Virus record (IMG/VR): IMGVR_UViG_3300005534_000001
Location: 1-64,000 of that record
Length of the DNA: 64,000 nucleotides
Origin: a virus
Reading direction: 5' to 3' (one strand)
Shown: piece by piece, positions 47,926 through 56,422 of the stretch
Layout: every line of letters begins with the position of its first letter
Position numbering within the stretch: position 1 is the first letter of the stretch
Program-made: the position numbers and the translations under genes
Notes under the pieces: generated by a model
What the model was told of the DNA's origin: nothing
Database searches by the model: none
What the model saw: the letters and a program-made list of their open reading frames with translations, nothing else

Positions 47926-48336
47926 ATGAGCACTAATCCCTCAAATCTTCAGAACGTAGAGAATCACCTCGCAACATTCGCACACATCGTCCGCGCAGAC
48001 GTGGACAAGGCGCTGCCATTCGTCGCCCGCATCATTTCAGTTGCCGGCTCAATCTGGCCATTGGTCGGTTCCATCGGCTCTCCTCTGATTGCTGCCGTAA
48101 TCAAGGCTGAAGCCTCTGTGAATGCCCCAGGTCAAGGCGCAAACAAACTGGCATCGGTTATTGCCGCAGTTGGCCCACAAGTGCAGCAGGCGCTCAATGC
48201 GTCAGGCCACGCGGCACAGGGTGCAACAGTCGAATCCACCATCGAAAAGGTCGTTAAGGGATTACAGGAGCCTACGGCGGTAGATCAGGTTCCGGCAGTG
48301 GTATCTGCGCCAATTCCGGGCGTTCCGAAGGCGTAA
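47926..48336 (+). CDS. Hypothetical protein
   Basis: 136 aa behind GGAG. Ala-rich helices (PFVARIISVAGSIWPLVGSIGSPLIAAVI region) and a Pro/Val C-terminus. Possibly membrane associated or virion. A GACGG-type imperfect hairpin precedes it (47858-47897). Confidence 0.5.
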   Translation: MSTNPSNLQNVENHLATFAHIVRADVDKALPFVARIISVAGSIWPLVGSIGSPLIAAVIKAEASVNAPGQGANKLASVIAAVGPQVQQALNASGHAAQGATVESTIEKVVKGLQEPTAVDQVPAVVSAPIPGVPKA

Positions 48337-48339
48337 CCA

Positions 48340-48744
48340 ATGAGACTCGTTAGAGACGAAAACGGCGAGAGTGTGACTCGCCCATGTGGCCACGATGATT
48401 GGGATAAGCCATCAACATTTCTCGGAGAAACAGGCACCGAACAATTCTCTGTTGTAACCCGCGTGAACGAGGAAAAGATTGGCGAGCATAAGATCCATGA
48501 TCCATTCGTGCGAACGGTGGTAATACTTAGAGGATTTAAGTGGGCATGGAAAGCGCTGTTCGGCGGCCTGACTATCCAAGTCTCGGTCAATTCCAGCGAA
48601 GGCGCATCGCGGGCAATAATGACGCTCAATCCTCATCAACTTCAGGCCGAAACCGAGAAGATGCTGGAAGAGCGCCGACTGAGCCAGGAGGCCCATGCGC
48701 GGGCTGAGGACTACGGGATTTGCCAGATCGCGGGAGAAGCATGA
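48340..48744 (+). CDS. Hypothetical protein
   Basis: 134 aa. HDPFVRTVVILRGFKWAWKALFGG and a C-terminal helix (QAETEKMLEERRLSQEAHARA). No family recognised. Overlaps the terminase small subunit gene (ATGA). Confidence 0.55.
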   Translation: MRLVRDENGESVTRPCGHDDWDKPSTFLGETGTEQFSVVTRVNEEKIGEHKIHDPFVRTVVILRGFKWAWKALFGGLTIQVSVNSSEGASRAIMTLNPHQLQAETEKMLEERRLSQEAHARAEDYGICQIAGEA

Positions 48745-49346
48745 CAGACGATCAATCACCAGAAACTACAAACGAAGAGCAGCCAAAGCCTAAGCGCAGA
48801 CACTTTATCCCCATCAAGGAGTCTCAGCTAGCTAAGAGCACAGCGGCCATTCTCATAGCCGAAGATCTGCTCACCGATGTCAAGATTGCTGAACGTGTCG
48901 GCATCAATCTAAAGACTCTTGGCAACTGGAAGCGCAATGAGCATTTCGCCGCTAAAGTTCTGGAGTACCAGAAAGCTTTTGCCGACCGCGCCCTAAAGCA
49001 TGGATTGGCCAACAAGGAAATCAGACTCCATGAGCTCGACAAGATGTATGCCGACCTGAAGCAGGTTATCCGGGAGCGGGGATCTTCCGAGGAAATGAAG
49101 AAAGTGCCTGGAGGTACTACTGGGCTAATCTGCAAGACCTACAAAGGCATCGGCATTAACCAGCAGGAGATTTTCGAGGTTGACAATCCTACCATCAAGC
49201 AACTGATTGCCATCCATGAGCAATATGCGCAAGAGCTTGGCCAGAAGATTGCCAAGATGGAAGTGGCATTTGGCAGTATTGCTGAGCGCATGGAAGCTGC
49301 TGAAGAGCGACTGAAGAACAGAATCCCGTCAACATGTGTGCAATAG
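48741..49346 (+). CDS. terS: Terminase small subunit (phBC6A51-type HTH)
   Basis: 201 aa from ATG 48741. A helix-turn-helix (VKIAERVGINLKTLGNWKRN) follows a basic N-terminus (KPKRRHF), as in phBC6A51-type small subunits, and helical oligomerisation segments follow (IRLHELDKMYADLKQVIRE). It should recognise the packaging site and hand DNA to the large subunit, whose gene overlaps by 13 bases. Confidence 0.7.
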   Translation: MTDDQSPETTNEEQPKPKRRHFIPIKESQLAKSTAAILIAEDLLTDVKIAERVGINLKTLGNWKRNEHFAAKVLEYQKAFADRALKHGLANKEIRLHELDKMYADLKQVIRERGSSEEMKKVPGGTTGLICKTYKGIGINQQEIFEVDNPTIKQLIAIHEQYAQELGQKIAKMEVAFGSIAERMEAAEERLKNRIPSTCVQ

Positions 49347-51829
49347 CAGCGCAAGAAGAAATCTATAACCGCCTTCATGATCGGCTGCTGGATTTCAAAT
49401 GGGATCCTTATGGATTTGCGCTTTACGCCTATCCTTGGGGTGAGGGGGAGCTGGCGAATTCTGCTGGTCCTCGTACTTGGCAGCGCGAAATCATGGAGAT
49501 TATTGGAGGACATCTCCAGAATCCCCAGACAAGATTTACGCCGTTACAAGTTGCTGTTTGTAGCGGCCACGGGATCGGCAAGCTACACTGTAAATCATTG
49601 GTAATAAATGATTTAAACGGCACAAAAAGATGGGGCGATATTCGGCCTGGGGATTTAGTTTTTGGTGGCGATGGAAGGCCAGTACGAGTCAAGTCCACTC
49701 ATGAGCAAGGAGTAAAGCCAATATATCGGGTTACATTCGATGATGGCTCATACACGCTTGTTGGCCTGGAACATCTATGGAATGTTCGCGGTCGCCAAGA
49801 AAGACGCAAGAAGTTAGAAGGATGGCGAACACTCACAACCGAACAGATTTTAGAGCTTGGAGTTCTGCGATCAAACGGCGTAGCACAGGCAAAGCAATGG
49901 GAAATACCGATTCAAGGGGCAGCGCAATTTGAGGAAAGAGAAATTGACCTTCATCCGTACTTTTTTGGGATATGGCTTGGCGATGGAACTAAAGGAATCC
50001 CGCAATATACTAAACCGTTCCCTGAATTGGTTGAGCGGCTTAGAAGTTTGGGGATGCAAGTCAATGAGCGCCCAGACGGCAAACACAAGAGAGTTATTGG
50101 GATATCTCATCTTCTCACCGATGCAGTCTTCAGTTGTGGCTCCCACGAAAGATACATCCCAGATTCCTACAAATTCAATACCGTTGAAAATCGGCGTGAA
50201 TTGCTTCGCGGCTTACTTGACACGGATGGCGAAGCAAATAGTTCTGGGAGTATTGGATACTCATCTACAAGTAAACGCCTTTGTGAAGATGTAATTTGGC
50301 TTGTCCGCTCTTTGGGCGGCAAGGCGATGATGCAGGATGCGGTAAAACATGGATGGTACCCAGATGGTGAAGGTGGAAGAGTTGAATGCCGGGATTGCTA
50401 CAGGGCCACAATTAACCTCGACTGGAATCCATTCACAATTGAGCATCGGCGAAAGGCGTGGAAACCATCTGAAGAGCGATATCTTAAACGCTGGATTGAG
50501 AGCATTGAGTATTCCCACGATGAGGACGCAATGTGCATCTCTGTTGATGCTCCAGATGGTCTTTATCTTGCCAATGATTTCATCGTAACGCACAATACGA
50601 GCCTGATTGCAATGTTGACTGCATGGGCCAAGAGCACATGCAGGGATTGCCGAGTCAAGATTACAGCGAACACTGGGCCGCAGTTAGACACCATCACAGT
50701 ACCAGAAGTATCAACTTGGTTCAGGCGGTTGATCAATGCGGATTGGTGGGACGTAAAAGCTACTTCGATCAAGGTAAGGGATACTAATTTTGAAAAGACA
50801 TGGCGAACAGATTTTGTCACTTGGAGCGCTAAAAATCCTTCCGCTTTTGCAGGCTTGCACAATTACGGGAAGCGAATCCTCTATATTTTCGATGAGGCAA
50901 GCGGAATTGATGACATTATCTGGGAAACAACGCAAGGTTCCATGTCGGATGAAAATACCGAGATCATCTGGCTTGCCTTCGGAAACCCGATTGAGCGAGA
51001 TGGGAGATTTGCAGAGTGTTTCGGCAAATTCGCCCATCGCTGGGTAAAGAAAAGAATTGATTCACGTACCGTCGAAGGAACCAACAAAGAGGCAATTCAG
51101 AAAGATGTTGACGATTGGGGCGAAGACTCAGACTTCGTTCGCGCTCGATGGCGCGGAGAGTTTCCACGTGCAGGCTCAAGCCAGTTCATCCCAAGTGATT
51201 CTGTAGCCTTCTGCCGAAAGTACAAAGCAACGGGCTACAGCGGCCTGCCAAAGATCATGGCGGTTGACGTGGCGCGGTTTGGCGATGATCAAACGACCAT
51301 CGGGTATCGGCAGGGAAGAAAGGCAGTCATTCTCGCAAAGTATCGCGGATTGGACACGGTTCAGGTAGCAGAACATGTTATTGAGTTTATGGAATCCGAA
51401 GATCCCGATGCAGTGGTCATCGACGGTGATGGTCTCGGTGCCGGAGTGGTCGATCACATTAAGCACCGTGGATTTGGGAAGAAAGTTTTCGAGTTTCATG
51501 GAGGGGCCACGCCGAACGATGTAGCGAAGTATTTCAATCGCCGTGCTGAGATTTGGGGATTAGGCCGTGACGCTCTTAAGGCAGGAATGGAAATTCCCGA
51601 TGATCCTGAGCTCGACTCTGACTTGACCGGAATAAAGTACGGATTTGGACCGAAGGGCCAGATTCAACTTGAGCGCAAAGAGGATATGAAGAAACGCGGA
51701 TTGAAGAGCCCAGATCTTGGAGATATGCTTATGATGACATTCGCAGTTAGGATCATGGCGAAAAAGAAAGAGACTGCGACTCGGCCAGTTCTTTCGAGTT
51801 ATGCTGGTAATTCTTGGATGGGAGCATGA
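49334..51829 (+). CDS. terL: Terminase large subunit interrupted by an intein
   Basis: 831 codons: extein-N (1-83), intein (84-421), extein-C (422-831), giving a mature 493-aa TerL. The joined Walker A reads SGHGIGK-TSL, cut between Lys83 and Thr422. Walker B with catalytic Glu is LYIFDEASG (D520-E521). The nuclease domain follows with MAVDVARFGDDQT (about 640), AVVIDGDGLGAG and DLGDMLMM, the three acidic blocks of RNase-H-type terminases. It cuts concatemers and drives ATP-dependent packaging into the portal. The intein must splice for ATPase activity. Confidence 0.95.
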   Translation: MCAIAAQEEIYNRLHDRLLDFKWDPYGFALYAYPWGEGELANSAGPRTWQREIMEIIGGHLQNPQTRFTPLQVAVCSGHGIGKLHCKSLVINDLNGTKRWGDIRPGDLVFGGDGRPVRVKSTHEQGVKPIYRVTFDDGSYTLVGLEHLWNVRGRQERRKKLEGWRTLTTEQILELGVLRSNGVAQAKQWEIPIQGAAQFEEREIDLHPYFFGIWLGDGTKGIPQYTKPFPELVERLRSLGMQVNERPDGKHKRVIGISHLLTDAVFSCGSHERYIPDSYKFNTVENRRELLRGLLDTDGEANSSGSIGYSSTSKRLCEDVIWLVRSLGGKAMMQDAVKHGWYPDGEGGRVECRDCYRATINLDWNPFTIEHRRKAWKPSEERYLKRWIESIEYSHDEDAMCISVDAPDGLYLANDFIVTHNTSLIAMLTAWAKSTCRDCRVKITANTGPQLDTITVPEVSTWFRRLINADWWDVKATSIKVRDTNFEKTWRTDFVTWSAKNPSAFAGLHNYGKRILYIFDEASGIDDIIWETTQGSMSDENTEIIWLAFGNPIERDGRFAECFGKFAHRWVKKRIDSRTVEGTNKEAIQKDVDDWGEDSDFVRARWRGEFPRAGSSQFIPSDSVAFCRKYKATGYSGLPKIMAVDVARFGDDQTTIGYRQGRKAVILAKYRGLDTVQVAEHVIEFMESEDPDAVVIDGDGLGAGVVDHIKHRGFGKKVFEFHGGATPNDVAKYFNRRAEIWGLGRDALKAGMEIPDDPELDSDLTGIKYGFGPKGQIQLERKEDMKKRGLKSPDLGDMLMMTFAVRIMAKKKETATRPVLSSYAGNSWMGA
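49583..50596 (+). other. Class 3 intein with LAGLIDADG homing nuclease
   Basis: 338 aa. Block A starts with Leu (LHCKSLVIND) rather than Cys or Ser. Block B has GLEHLW (His64, Trp66), block F MCISV with Cys318, block G VTHN (Thr336, His337, Asn338), then +1 Thr. Trp, Cys and Thr are the class 3 triad, in which the block F Cys makes the branch. Between lie DOD homing motifs: FFGIWLGDG and LLRGLLDTDGEA. Insertion directly after the Walker A lysine is a usual target. Confidence 0.9.
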
Positions 51830-52377
51830 CCGAAGTCCATACCAATCTCTTTGTCGGCTCTCAGGCAGACCTGACGCCGACAGTTCACGACTATGCAATC
51901 GTTCACGCAGCAAAAGACCCTTGGCACCGGCAAGCGGTAGGCTACACCGAACGAGCAGCGCCTAAAGATCATCCTGAATATCTGTTTGCGCATCGCCGGA
52001 ATCGGTTGAGCCTGAATCTGATTGATGCTGCCTATCCTCAATTCATTCCCGATGCGGTGATGGACGAAGGCTGCAAGTTTATCGGGAAGCATTTGGCCGC
52101 AGGCTCAAAAGTGCTGGTGCATTGCAATCAGGGACAGAGCAGAGGGCCGGGATTGGCGTTCTACTATCTTTGGAAATCAGCGTTATTGCCTGAAGAGTTT
52201 GAGGTTGCACTGGCTGAGTTCAAGAAGGTATATCCTGCATTTAATCCCGCTTCCGGTATTCTCGGGTTTCTGAAAGTACGGTGCGTGAAGCGTGGCGAAG
52301 TGTTGCAGGCTGAAACGATTGAAGAGCAATCGGAAGGCCCAGTTAGCGATGAAGAGTTTTTAGCCCGATTCGGGTAA
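51826..52377 (+). CDS. Dual-specificity-type protein phosphatase
   Basis: 183 aa from ATG 51826 (ATGA overlap with TerL). VLVHCNQGQSRGPGLA holds the P-loop HCX5R (His99, Cys100, Arg106), with the Ser preceding Arg; an Asp near 67 (LIDAAYPQF) is a candidate general acid. The fold order (N-terminal strand NLFVGSQAD, then P-loop, helices) fits small DSPs. It removes phosphate from Tyr/Ser/Thr, or from RNA or lipid in some relatives. Unexpected between TerL and portal. Confidence 0.85.
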   Translation: MTEVHTNLFVGSQADLTPTVHDYAIVHAAKDPWHRQAVGYTERAAPKDHPEYLFAHRRNRLSLNLIDAAYPQFIPDAVMDEGCKFIGKHLAAGSKVLVHCNQGQSRGPGLAFYYLWKSALLPEEFEVALAEFKKVYPAFNPASGILGFLKVRCVKRGEVLQAETIEEQSEGPVSDEEFLARFG

Positions 52378-52386
52378 AGGAGAGAA

Positions 52387-52710
52387 ATGGCACACAGAGA
52401 AATGGCATCGGCCACGGTACAGAAGCGCGAGATGGGCAAGAAGATGCTGGAGCACCTGAAGGTAATAAAGGGGAAAGGCGATAGCGGCCATGTGATTGAG
52501 CACCATTACGAAAATGGTGGTATGGGCATGTGGCACAAACCTGATGTAGTCCCATTCGGCGCTGACCAAGGCAAGGAGGCGCTGGCTCATATTGCTTCAG
52601 CCGTTGGCATTAAAATGGACGCCGAAGAGAAAGGCGAGTCTCCCAAGGAAGAGAAGGCAGAAATGGCGAAGGGTGGGAAGGGAGAAAAGGAGGAGGAAGA
52701 CGATGCCTAG
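52387..52710 (+). CDS. Hypothetical protein
   Basis: 107 aa behind AAGGAG. HVIEHHYENGGMGMWHKPDV, then a Lys/Glu-rich disordered tail. Looks like a small virion or scaffold-associated protein; no family recognised. Confidence 0.55.
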   Translation: MAHREMASATVQKREMGKKMLEHLKVIKGKGDSGHVIEHHYENGGMGMWHKPDVVPFGADQGKEALAHIASAVGIKMDAEEKGESPKEEKAEMAKGGKGEKEEEDDA

Positions 52711-52915
52711 GCCACAGACCCCGATGCCAGAACTCCTAACATCTCAAGAGGGTGTGGAGTTGTCCGCCTACAACATCAACACCGATAAAATGGATAGCAT
52801 CCCCGGCTTAACTCCACAGCAGGCCACTGATATCCAGCGGCTGTTATGCCGTTATTTTGAAATGGGAGTCAGCGCGGGAATAAACACGGCGCGAGAATCC
52901 TTAAAGAATCTGTAA
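52703..52915 (+). CDS. Small hypothetical protein
   Basis: 70 aa from ATG 52703 behind AGGAGGAGG. Helical (GLTPQQATDIQRLLCRYFEMG). Followed by TAATG into the next gene. Confidence 0.6.
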   Translation: MPRPQTPMPELLTSQEGVELSAYNINTDKMDSIPGLTPQQATDIQRLLCRYFEMGVSAGINTARESLKNL

Positions 52916-53094
52916 TGCCAGCCTTTCTTGAGCAGAAACTCAAAGCGCGGTACGGACAGAACAGCAAGATACCGTACAAAATAATGAACTCTATCGGTGC
53001 AATGAGGGGTTCACGCGAGACGGCGAAAGGTGCTGCCATGCAGCGCAAGCACGACAAGAAAGTCTCTATTCTGGCTTTGATGAGGGCGAAATAA
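52915..53094 (+). CDS. Small basic phage protein
   Basis: 59 aa. EQKLKARYGQNSKIPYKIMNSIGAMRG, a basic pattern recurring in small proteins near portal genes. Start and stop both in TAATG overlaps. Confidence 0.6.
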   Translation: MPAFLEQKLKARYGQNSKIPYKIMNSIGAMRGSRETAKGAAMQRKHDKKVSILALMRAK

Positions 53095-53267
53095 TGGCCA
53101 TCCACATCAAACCCTCGCGCAAGGGGCTGCTCCACAAGAAACTTGGCATCCCAGAGGGCAAGCCAATCAGTATTGCTGCGTTGATGTAGGCCAAGAGTTC
53201 AAAGAGTCCAGCGCTTCGCAAAGAGGCAACATTTGCCGCTAGTGCTCGAAAGTGGAATCACAGTTAA
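53094..53267 (+). pseudogene. Small phage protein interrupted by an in-frame TAG
   Basis: From ATG 53094 the frame reads 31 codons, meets TAG at 53187-53189, and then stays open for 25 codons to TAA 53265-53267. The part before (IKPSRKGLLHKKLGIPEGKPI) and after (AKSSKSPALRKEATFAASA, then RKWNHS) together match a small phage family I recall, of about 55 residues ending in RKWxH. Either a nonsense mutation (AAG or CAG to TAG) or readthrough. Confidence 0.65.
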
Positions 53268-53465
53268 ATGCCAACTGGTACCCAAGACCCTAAATCGCTC
53301 TTCCCGTTCGGCACATCCGATCTGCGCCGACCAAGATTGAGCGGAGCGATGCGGAATTATGCGACCAAGCCAAAGGCACAGTTTAGGCCTCAGAAAATCG
53401 GGGCAATCAAGGCCAACAAATTGGTTTCCATTGCGGCTCTTTTGCCGAAGAAAGGTTACAGATGA
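53268..53465 (+). CDS. Small basic hypothetical protein
   Basis: 65 aa starting right after the TAA of the interrupted gene. Basic, no clear fold. Ends in an ATGA overlap with the GroES-like gene. Confidence 0.55.
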   Translation: MPTGTQDPKSLFPFGTSDLRRPRLSGAMRNYATKPKAQFRPQKIGAIKANKLVSIAALLPKKGYR

Positions 53466-53743
53466 TCCAACCTCTCCATGACCGCGTACTCGTTCGCCGA
53501 ATCCAACAAGAGCAAGGTTTGATTGTGCTCACCGATGCTGAAAAGTCGCGGCGCTGTGAAGTCTTGGCCGTTGGCCCTGGAAGATGGGATGCAGAACGAG
53601 AAGAATTTAAGCCAATCCAAGTTAAGGCTGGACAGACTGTGATTGTTTCCCCGTCAATCAACAATGAGGCATGGACCGACATCATCCAGCGCGGTGATGA
53701 AGTTCTGATTCAGGAAGCGGATATCTTGGTGGTGTGCGGGTGA
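53462..53743 (+). CDS. groES: GroES-like co-chaperonin
   Basis: 93 aa, full length. IQPLHDRVLVRRI, the mobile loop ending in LIVLTDAEKSRRCEVLAVGPG, then VKAGQTVIVSPS and DEVLIQEADILVV follow GroES in order. The Ile-Val-Leu tripeptide that docks on GroEL is intact. It would cap host GroEL, as T4 gp31 does, to fold a phage capsid protein. Placed just before the portal gene. Confidence 0.85.
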   Translation: MIQPLHDRVLVRRIQQEQGLIVLTDAEKSRRCEVLAVGPGRWDAEREEFKPIQVKAGQTVIVSPSINNEAWTDIIQRGDEVLIQEADILVVCG

Positions 53744-53901
53744 GGGCCACTGCTCGGCTCTGGATAAGCACCATAATCTTTTATCTTGTAATGTCCCATT
53801 TTTCCTACGAATTACACCCTAAGTCATGGGTAACAATGGGCGTCATTGTTTATCTTTTCACAATATTTTCGGTTGGCATCATTGACAAACGGGAAAACTA
53901 A
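53740..53901 (+). CDS. Small two-span membrane protein, GTG start
   Basis: 53 aa from GTG 53740, which overlaps the upstream stop (GTGA). Two hydrophobic spans (LWISTIIFYLVM and WVTMGVIVYLFTIFSVGII). Odd within a capsid operon. Confidence 0.55.
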   Translation: MRATARLWISTIIFYLVMSHFSYELHPKSWVTMGVIVYLFTIFSVGIIDKREN

Positions 53902-53902
53902 A

Positions 53903-54103
53903 ATGAGTTACGATTCTCCCGAAGTCAAAGCCGAAAACGACCAAGAGAGCAGACTTCGCTCACTCGCCGAAGGAATCATTGACAACAAGCACTTGCGCGA
54001 AATACTCAAAGAGACTCATCCAGCCTTGCGCCGTGGAGTATACGACAAATTGAAGCCGATGGTGAGTTTTAAAGCACAACCATATTTCTTTCTGATTCGA
54101 TAA
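53903..54103 (+). CDS. Small hypothetical protein
   Basis: 66 aa from ATG 53903. Charged, helical (ENDQESRLRSLAEGIIDN). Ends right at the portal start. Confidence 0.55.
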   Translation: MSYDSPEVKAENDQESRLRSLAEGIIDNKHLREILKETHPALRRGVYDKLKPMVSFKAQPYFFLIR

Positions 54104-56419
54104 ATGCCAGCCCTCGTAGAAGCCACAGGTAGCCCCAAGCAAAAAGAAATAGATGAAGAAGAGCAAGCCAGAATTGATCTGGATGCTTTTCTGACTCTTG
54201 CGCGCAAGCGTTTCTCTATTGCTGAAGAGGCTGAGGCAGAAAACCGCAAAGCTTCTCTTGAAGATCTGGAATTTTTCACTGGAGAGCAGTGGCCGAACGA
54301 TGTCAAGGCCGCAAGAAGCGCCGATGGACGCCCATGCCTCACAATCAATCGGCTCAAGGGCATAAAGAATCAAGTCACGAACGAGCAGAGGCAGCAGAGG
54401 CCAGCAATTCAAGTAAACCCTCGTGGAGACGGAGCCAGCACGGAGACCGCCGAAGTCTATCAAGGGATAATACGAGACATTGAGGTAAACTCTGACGCTG
54501 AAATTGCCTATGACAGTTCATTCGAAGGAATGGTCATCGGTGGATTCTCGTACTTCCGCGTTCTCACTGATTACCTTCCCGGATTAAGTTTTGAGCAGGA
54601 ACTTAAGATCAAGCGGATCAAAAATCCCTTCACGGTTTACTTTGATCCAACCTGCATTGAACCTGATTATTCCGATGCAAACTGGGCCTTCATCATCGAA
54701 GACCTGTCGAAACAGGAATACAAAGCGCAGTTTCCTAAGTCTGAAGCCGCTTCGATGGTGGACTTCAGCAGTATTGGAGATCAATCGCCGGGATGGGCCG
54801 CAAAAGAGACAATTCGCATCGCTGAGTACTTCCATGTTGAGCACGATACCCAGCCGATTGTGCTTCTTGATGATAATCGCGTGATGCTCAAAGAACATGC
54901 GCCAAAAGATGCGGTAATCGTTAAATCCAGAGACATGATAGTTCGCCGCGTGGTCTGGACAAAGATCAATGCCATCGAGAAATTGAAAGAGACTTCTTGG
55001 CTTGGCCAGTGGATACCGATTATCCCGGTACTCGGCGACGATCTGGACGTAAACGGGAAAAGGTACCTTGCTGGATTGATCAGAAACGCAAAAGACGCAC
55101 AAAAGCAATACAACTACATGAACTCGGCGGCCACAGAGCAGATTGCATTGGCCACTAAAGCCCCATATTTGGCAGTGGAAGGCCAGATGGAAGGCTTTGA
55201 GAAAATGTGGGAACAGGCCAATGTCAGGAATTTCTCGTTCCTGTATTACAAGGCTGTTGATGTTCAAGGTAAACCCGCTCCTCCTCCGACACGCAATGCG
55301 GTAGAGCCACCTATTCAGGCAATGGCAGTGATGATCAGGCAGGCTGACAATGACCTGAAAAGTACTACAGGCATTTATGACGCATCTTTGGGGGAAAGAG
55401 GGCCAGACCAGTCAGGGAAGGCGATTCTAGCTCGACAGAAGCAGGGAGACGTTGCCACGCTCAACTTTAGCGACAATCTGGCGCGGTCGATTCGCTTTCT
55501 TGGCAAGCAATTGGTGGATTTGATTCCGAGAGTTTATACCGCAGCGCGAATCCAAAGAATCATCAAGCCAGATCAAACGGTTGATCATGTGGGAATATGG
55601 AATTCCTCAATGCATGATGCCGGTACCGACCCGCGCACATTGCCGGGAATGACCGATCCGTCAATCAAGAGGATCTTTGACATTGGTACAGGGCGCTACG
55701 ATGTAACGGTATCGGTTGGGCCTTCATATCAGTCGAAGAGGCAGGAAGCAGTTTCTTCGCAACTTGCGCTCATTCAGGCTGACCCTGATATTTTGAAGGT
55801 CGCTGGCGATCTGCTAATCAGGAACATGGATTGGCCGGGATCAAAAGAAATTGCTGACAGAGTAAAGAAGATGTTGCCTCCACAATTGCAAGACGATAAT
55901 GGAGATCCAGCAGCGCAACTCCAGAAGGCGCAATCTCAACTTCAGCAACTAAATCAGCAGCATGAATTATTGACTCAGCATCTTACTGCTGCCAATGAAA
56001 CGATCAAATCTAAGCAACAAGAGCAAGAGGCCAAGATGTCCATCGCCAAGGCTCAGATTGATGCCGATTTGATCAAGACGAAACTGGAACTTGAGAATAA
56101 ATTGGCGATTGCCGAAATCACTACCAAGGCCCAAGACCGTCAGCAGAGAGCTCAATTAGAACAGGATATGTGGATGGCGCTGCACAATTCGGCGCACGAT
56201 GCGGCAACTCAAGCGACAGATCAAACGCACGAAGCGGGAATGCAGACTGCCGACCAGCAGCATGAAGCACAACTTCAGCAAGCCCAACAGCAACATGAAG
56301 GCGAACAGGCCACCCAATCCCAAGGTGCAGAAGCAGACCAAGCTACTCAGGCCCAAGCAGCCGCACAACAGCAACAAGAATCGGCGCAAGCCGCAGAACC
56401 TCAAACTCCAGGAGAATAA
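54104..56419 (+). CDS. Portal protein, P22-like
   Basis: 771 aa. EDLEFFTGEQWP near the N-terminus, RPCLTINRLKGIKNQVTNEQRQQRP, then FEGMVIGGFSYFRV and FTVYFDPTCIEPDYSDANW are the order of P22-like portals. The C-terminal ~150 residues are Gln/Ala-rich coiled coil, the portal barrel or a tail. Forms the dodecameric ring at one vertex through which DNA passes. Confidence 0.9.
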   Translation: MPALVEATGSPKQKEIDEEEQARIDLDAFLTLARKRFSIAEEAEAENRKASLEDLEFFTGEQWPNDVKAARSADGRPCLTINRLKGIKNQVTNEQRQQRPAIQVNPRGDGASTETAEVYQGIIRDIEVNSDAEIAYDSSFEGMVIGGFSYFRVLTDYLPGLSFEQELKIKRIKNPFTVYFDPTCIEPDYSDANWAFIIEDLSKQEYKAQFPKSEAASMVDFSSIGDQSPGWAAKETIRIAEYFHVEHDTQPIVLLDDNRVMLKEHAPKDAVIVKSRDMIVRRVVWTKINAIEKLKETSWLGQWIPIIPVLGDDLDVNGKRYLAGLIRNAKDAQKQYNYMNSAATEQIALATKAPYLAVEGQMEGFEKMWEQANVRNFSFLYYKAVDVQGKPAPPPTRNAVEPPIQAMAVMIRQADNDLKSTTGIYDASLGERGPDQSGKAILARQKQGDVATLNFSDNLARSIRFLGKQLVDLIPRVYTAARIQRIIKPDQTVDHVGIWNSSMHDAGTDPRTLPGMTDPSIKRIFDIGTGRYDVTVSVGPSYQSKRQEAVSSQLALIQADPDILKVAGDLLIRNMDWPGSKEIADRVKKMLPPQLQDDNGDPAAQLQKAQSQLQQLNQQHELLTQHLTAANETIKSKQQEQEAKMSIAKAQIDADLIKTKLELENKLAIAEITTKAQDRQQRAQLEQDMWMALHNSAHDAATQATDQTHEAGMQTADQQHEAQLQQAQQQHEGEQATQSQGAEADQATQAQAAAQQQQESAQAAEPQTPGE

Positions 56420-56422
56420 CTT

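Noticed and set aside
49583-49600. Intein judged degenerate because it lacks an N-terminal Cys
   Set aside because: The block B Trp, block F Cys and block G Thr triad explains splicing without it (class 3).
53187-53189. Genome-wide TAG recoding
   Set aside because: TAG ends terS and other genes at expected places, and the long late frames hold no internal TAG.
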